Below, one piece after another: positions 22,316-25,959 of a stretch of 25,959 nt of DNA (within the stretch, counting starts at the first letter, position 1; every line of letters starts with the position of its first letter). Origin of the DNA: CAJCBL01 sp035298965 (GTDB taxonomy: Bacteria > Verrucomicrobiota > Verrucomicrobiia > Opitutales > Opitutaceae); the NCBI GenBank assembly GCA_035298965.1, contig DATGXO010000208.1, forward strand, positions 1 to 25,959. Reading direction: 5' to 3'. A program made the translations under genes and the position numbers. A model generated the notes under the pieces. It saw nothing but the letters and a program-made list of their open reading frames with translations, was not told the DNA's origin and searched no databases.

Positions 22316-24157
22316 ATGCCCGACTCTTCCGCCCCTCAGTCCGCGGCGCCGCGCTGGCTGCCCCGGATCGGCTCCCCCGGTTATCATGTGCTGCTGACGT
22401 TCGTTGCGCTGCTGATCCTCGGCCCGTTGGGCGGGATCTCGGCCGCGTTCATGAACTTCTCCATCGGGTTCTTCGTCGGCGGGCAGGTGTTGGCCGGCAT
22501 CCTCGGGAGCACCGTCACCCTGCCCTACGGCCCCGACGGCAAACACGGAGCGAACTACATGCAGACGATGGCCGCCTCGGTCGCTGGGCTCTGCGGCATG
22601 GTGGTGCTGATCCAGGCGATGGCGTGGATGGGGCTGCCGGAGCCGGCGAGCTGGAAACTCGTGCTCTACGTGCTCTCGATCGGGATGCTCGGCGTGGGCG
22701 TGGGCATGCTTTACACGCCGATCGTCGTCGACCGGATGCAGCTCGCGTTCCCGTCAGGCTTCGCAGTGGCGAACATCCTGCGCGCGCTCACCGATCCACG
22801 GTTGTTGAAACGTTCGATCGCGAAGCTCGGCGGCGGCATGGTCGCGGGGTTCGCGGGCGGCGTGTCGGCATTCAAGGCCGTGTGGCTCACGCGGCTCGGC
22901 CTGCCGGCGGCGACGGCCGCGCGCGTGGAAGCGTGGGAGATCTCGGGCGCAACTTTCGGCGCGGGCATGATCGTAGGCGCGCGCATCGCGATCCCGGCGC
23001 TGGTCGTGGCGGTCGCGGGCGAGTTGTTGAAACCGTACCTTGTCGATATCGGCTGGCTGGATGCGGGCGCGCCGTTTCGCAAGGTCGGCTTCGTCGCCGC
23101 GCTCGGCACGATCCTCGGCGCCGCGATCGTCGACATCAGCCTGATCCTCTATCAGGCGATCGTGACACTGCGAGCGAGACGTTCGGCGCCCGCCGCCGCG
23201 GCCGAGGATTGGAAACGCGTGAACATGACGCGCCTCGTGCTCTGGGTGGTGTTCTGGGCGATCGCGGTTGTCGTCATCGGCAGCCATGTGCTCGGGCAAC
23301 CGCTCGGGTTCGTCGCGCTCGCGGTGGGACTCACGTTTCTCTTCGTGCTCGTGAACGGCATCTCGGTGGGCATCTCCGACAGCAACCCGATCTCGAGCGC
23401 GTTCGTGCTCACGATCTTCATCCTCGCGGCGTTCGGCCTAAAGGATCCCGGCGTGGGTCTGATGTGCGCGTCGATCCTGTTGATCGCGTGCAGCACCGGC
23501 GGCGACATGCAGCAGGACCGCTCGACCGGCTGGCGCCTCGGCACGAACCGCGTGGTGCAGTTCCGCTATCAGGTGATCGGGATCGCGATGGGCGCGGTGC
23601 TCTGCGTCGTGCTCGCGAAGCTCTTCATGAACGCCTACCCGGTGCTGCGCGTGGACCAGTTCGCCCTCACCGGCACCGAGGGCGCCGGGCGCTGGAACAG
23701 CGCGATGACGTACAAGTTCGTCGGCGCGCTCCGCGGGATCACGAGCAACCAGCCGCACGTGATGACGATGCTCAAGATCGGCATCGCGATCGGCCTCGCC
23801 ACCGAGGTGCTGCGCAAACTCCTGAAACGCTCCGCCGGCTACCGGCGCTTCGCCGAGGGCTCGAAGACCGGCCACGCGACCGACTTCCTCCTCGACGCCG
23901 TGGTCCTCCCGAGCCCGTACGCGTCGAGCTTCGGCGGCTTCGTCCCGCTGCAGACAACCTATTGGTGGGTCGCCGGCGGCGTGGCCGGCACAGTGTGGGA
24001 AATGGTGGAGAAACACACCGCCGAACCCGTCGCAGCCGATGCCGATGTGCCAAGCGACATGAACACCACGTCGCTCGTCGGCGGCGGTCTGATCGCCGGC
24101 GAAGCGCTCGCCGCGCTCACGATCGGCATCGTGAGCCTGCTGCAAACCGTGCTCTGA
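22316..24157 (+). CDS. OPT-family oligopeptide or metal-chelate transporter
   Basis: The 613-residue protein is highly hydrophobic, with about a dozen or more membrane segments, and matches the OPT (oligopeptide transporter) superfamily. Landmarks are ILGPLGGISAAFMNFSIGFF near the start, a loop TLPYGPDGKHGANYMQTMAA (68-87), FPSGFAVANILRAL, ISDSNPISSAFVLTIF, the conserved block STGGDMQQDRSTGWRLGTNR and a late PSPYASSFGGFVPLQTTYWW. Proton-coupled uptake of peptides or metal chelates is known in the family, but the substrate is not visible here. ATG at 22316 is chosen over a longer open frame from 22043 that runs through the opposite-strand TPR gene. It is followed by thrS on the same strand after 170 bases. 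Confidence 0.93.
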   Translation: MPDSSAPQSAAPRWLPRIGSPGYHVLLTFVALLILGPLGGISAAFMNFSIGFFVGGQVLAGILGSTVTLPYGPDGKHGANYMQTMAASVAGLCGMVVLIQAMAWMGLPEPASWKLVLYVLSIGMLGVGVGMLYTPIVVDRMQLAFPSGFAVANILRALTDPRLLKRSIAKLGGGMVAGFAGGVSAFKAVWLTRLGLPAATAARVEAWEISGATFGAGMIVGARIAIPALVVAVAGELLKPYLVDIGWLDAGAPFRKVGFVAALGTILGAAIVDISLILYQAIVTLRARRSAPAAAAEDWKRVNMTRLVLWVVFWAIAVVVIGSHVLGQPLGFVALAVGLTFLFVLVNGISVGISDSNPISSAFVLTIFILAAFGLKDPGVGLMCASILLIACSTGGDMQQDRSTGWRLGTNRVVQFRYQVIGIAMGAVLCVVLAKLFMNAYPVLRVDQFALTGTEGAGRWNSAMTYKFVGALRGITSNQPHVMTMLKIGIAIGLATEVLRKLLKRSAGYRRFAEGSKTGHATDFLLDAVVLPSPYASSFGGFVPLQTTYWWVAGGVAGTVWEMVEKHTAEPVAADADVPSDMNTTSLVGGGLIAGEALAALTIGIVSLLQTVL

Positions 24158-24220
24158 GCGCTTGAGCCGGCGTCCGCGCGGGCCGTTTCCACAACACAGC
24201 CGCGGCCGTCCTCCGGCTCC

Positions 24221-24236
24221 GTCGCGAAGGCGCGAC
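24221..24236 (+). terminator. Possible hairpin after OPT gene
   Basis: GTCGCG at 24221-24226 and CGCGAC at 24231-24236 form a 6-base stem with loop AAGG, followed by a T-containing stretch (GATTTCC). It lies about 64 bases after the OPT stop and about 90 before thrS. Weak support. Confidence 0.3.
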
Positions 24237-24327
24237 GATTTCCTTCTCGCTCCGCGCCGCCCGCGTCCCGCTACTTTGCCCCCTTCCGGCGCTGCAATCG
24301 TACGCAGGGCCACAACCAACACACATC

Positions 24328-25959
24328 ATGGCAATGACTCCGCTCGAAGAAATCCGGCACTCCGCTTCGCACGTGCTGGCCACCGCAATCCTGCGTCTCT
24401 TCCCCGAGACACAGCTCGACATCGGCCCCCCGACCGAGACGGGTTTCTACTACGACATCGACCTCGACCGTAAACTCACCGCCGAAGATCTCGCCGCGAT
24501 CGAGGCGAAGATGAAGGAGGTCATCGAGGAGAACCAGTCGTTCCAGCGCCGCGAAGTCCCGCGCGCCGAAGCCGTCGAGATCATCAACAAGATCGGCCAG
24601 ACGCGCTACAAGCTCGGCCGCCTCGACGACATCCCCGAGGGTGAGGCGATCTCGTTCTACCAGAACGGCGAGTTCATCGACCTCTGCGCCGGTACCCACG
24701 TCCGCTACACGAAGCAGATCAAGGCGTTCAAGCTGCTCTCCATCGCCGGCTCATACCACCGCGGCGACGAAAAGAACAAGCAGCTCCAGCGCATCTACGG
24801 CACCGCCTTCGCCTCGAAGGACGAACTCGCCGCCTACCTCACCCAGCTCGAGCAGGCCAAGGCCCGCGACCACCGCAAGCTCGGCAAAGAGCTGAAACTT
24901 TTCCACATCGACGAGGATGTCGGCCAGGGCCTCATCCTCTGGACGCCGAACGGCTCCATCCTCCGCCAGGAGCTGCAAAACTTCATCGGCGAGGAGCTGC
25001 GCAAGCAGGGCTACCACCAGGTCTTCACGCCGCACATCGGCAAGCTCACGCTCTACAAGACGTCCGGACATTTCCCCTACTACAAGGACTCTCAGTTCGC
25101 CCCGATCGCCGACCGCGAGGCCCTCGATCAGGCCTGCACCTGCGGCTGCTCCTGCGCCGAGTTGATGAACCGCCTCGAGGGGGTGCCCGCCGCGCTCGCC
25201 GCCCAGGTCAACGAGCGCACCGGCAAAGAAACGATCACCCCCGACCGCGTCCTGCCCGACGACAAGATCATCGACGGCTTCATGCTGAAGCCGATGAACT
25301 GCCCGCACCACATCAAGATCTTCGCGTCGCAGCCGCACAGTTACCGCGACCTCCCGGTGCGACTCGCCGAGTTCGGCACCGTCTACCGCTGGGAACAGTC
25401 CGGCGAGTTGAACGGCATGACCCGCGTACGCGGCTTCACACAGGACGACGCCCACCTCTTCTGCACCGAGGATCAGGTCGCCGGCGAAGTGCTCGGCTGC
25501 CTCGAGCTCGTGAAGATCGTCTTGGCCACCCTCGGCATGAAGGACTACCGCGTGCGCGTCGGTCTCCGTAGTCCGGATTCAGCCAAGTACACCGGCACCG
25601 ACGAAAATTGGGCCAAGGCCGAGGAAGCCTGCCGTAACGCCGCCAAGACCCTCGGCGTGCCGTTCACCGAGGAGCCCGGCGAGGCCGCGTTCTACGGTCC
25701 GAAGATCGACTTCGTGATCAAGGACGTCATTGGCCGCGAGTGGCAGCTCGGCACCGTGCAGGTCGACTACAACCTCCCGATCCGCTTCGACCTCTCCTAC
25801 GTCGGCCCCGACAACAAGCCGCACCGCCCGGTCATGATCCACCGCGCGCCCTTCGGCTCGATGGAGCGTTTCTGCGGCGTGCTCATCGAGCACTTCGCCG
25901 GCGACTTCCCCGTCTGGCTCGCGCCCGAGCAGGTCCGCATCCTGCCCATCTCCGACAAG
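24328..25959 (+). CDS. thrS: Threonyl-tRNA synthetase without TGS domain, with Cys-rich insertion (runs off window)
   Basis: ThrRS charges tRNA-Thr and edits Ser-tRNA-Thr. The 544 codons seen begin at the editing domain: His11 and His15 (HSASH) and Cys120/His124 (DLCAGTHV) are the four editing residues. The N-terminal TGS domain is absent. The catalytic core shows RDHRKLGKELKLF, motif 2-type FGTVYRWEQSG, RVRGFTQDDAH, FYGPKIDF and VMIHRAPFGSMERF. Zn ligands Cys325 (MNCPHH) and His376 (DDAH) are present, and the third His is in VMIH. Between YKDSQF and MLKPMNCP about 50 extra residues occur (about 262-315) with CTCGCSC at 270-276. The anticodon-binding domain lies largely past the window edge. 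ATG at 24328 is the first in frame and fits the editing domain. No T-box leader is seen. Confidence 0.95.
   Translation, partial: MAMTPLEEIRHSASHVLATAILRLFPETQLDIGPPTETGFYYDIDLDRKLTAEDLAAIEAKMKEVIEENQSFQRREVPRAEAVEIINKIGQTRYKLGRLDDIPEGEAISFYQNGEFIDLCAGTHVRYTKQIKAFKLLSIAGSYHRGDEKNKQLQRIYGTAFASKDELAAYLTQLEQAKARDHRKLGKELKLFHIDEDVGQGLILWTPNGSILRQELQNFIGEELRKQGYHQVFTPHIGKLTLYKTSGHFPYYKDSQFAPIADREALDQACTCGCSCAELMNRLEGVPAALAAQVNERTGKETITPDRVLPDDKIIDGFMLKPMNCPHHIKIFASQPHSYRDLPVRLAEFGTVYRWEQSGELNGMTRVRGFTQDDAHLFCTEDQVAGEVLGCLELVKIVLATLGMKDYRVRVGLRSPDSAKYTGTDENWAKAEEACRNAAKTLGVPFTEEPGEAAFYGPKIDFVIKDVIGREWQLGTVQVDYNLPIRFDLSYVGPDNKPHRPVMIHRAPFGSMERFCGVLIEHFAGDFPVWLAPEQVRILPISDK

Noticed and set aside
24158..24327. 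Possible T-box leader before thrS
   Set aside because: I see no T-box bulge sequence or specifier stem; only a weak 6-base hairpin occurs.

Overview
The window is GC-rich bacterial chromosome with dense coding on both strands, few Shine-Dalgarno-like sites and long antisense open frames that are codon-bias shadows. A PEP-CTERM protein, a gatCAB operon, small lipoproteins and characteristic intergenic repeats suggest Verrucomicrobiota, probably near Opitutaceae. That placement is inference from gene style, not a database match.

Left part (1-6639, minus strand): the N-terminal part of citrate synthase, hisH away from other his genes, a lipoprotein with a long Arg/Asp tract and a Pro-rich tail, and gatC-gatA-gatB, the tRNA-dependent amidotransferase. 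A tRNA-Gln(UUG) gene with a U1-A72 pair lies at 15084-15157.

Signalling part (6802-14895): two paralogous response regulators with an unusual C-terminal domain that looks like a degenerate CheX-type module, then a membrane acyltransferase on the plus strand. On the minus strand follow a secreted Cache-type sensor with a chemoreceptor 7 bases behind it, a LuxR-type regulator and a PEP-CTERM protein.

Middle part (15084-16331): tRNA-Gln, a 53-residue lipoprotein with a clear intrinsic terminator, and rsmI (16S rRNA C1402 2'-O-methyltransferase).

Catabolic cluster (16380-20738, minus strand): iorA, iorB, a phenylacetate-CoA ligase and a tandem ACT protein. Together they suggest oxidation of aryl 2-oxoacids to aryl-CoA, and ATP-linked interconversion with the free acid. 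IorA lacks its usual ferredoxin domain. The spacers of this cluster hold 7-base and 9-base tandem repeats and a REP-like inverted repeat.

Right part (20947-25959): a TPR lipoprotein, a divergent OPT-family transporter, and most of thrS. The ThrRS lacks the TGS domain and carries an insertion of about 50 residues with a CxCxCxC motif in its catalytic core.

I see no rRNA, CRISPR array, insertion sequence or prophage. No gene-free stretch exceeds about 225 bases. No complete new system is evident; the best leads are the paired regulators, the two-protein chemosensor, the altered IorA and ThrRS, and the heptamer repeats.
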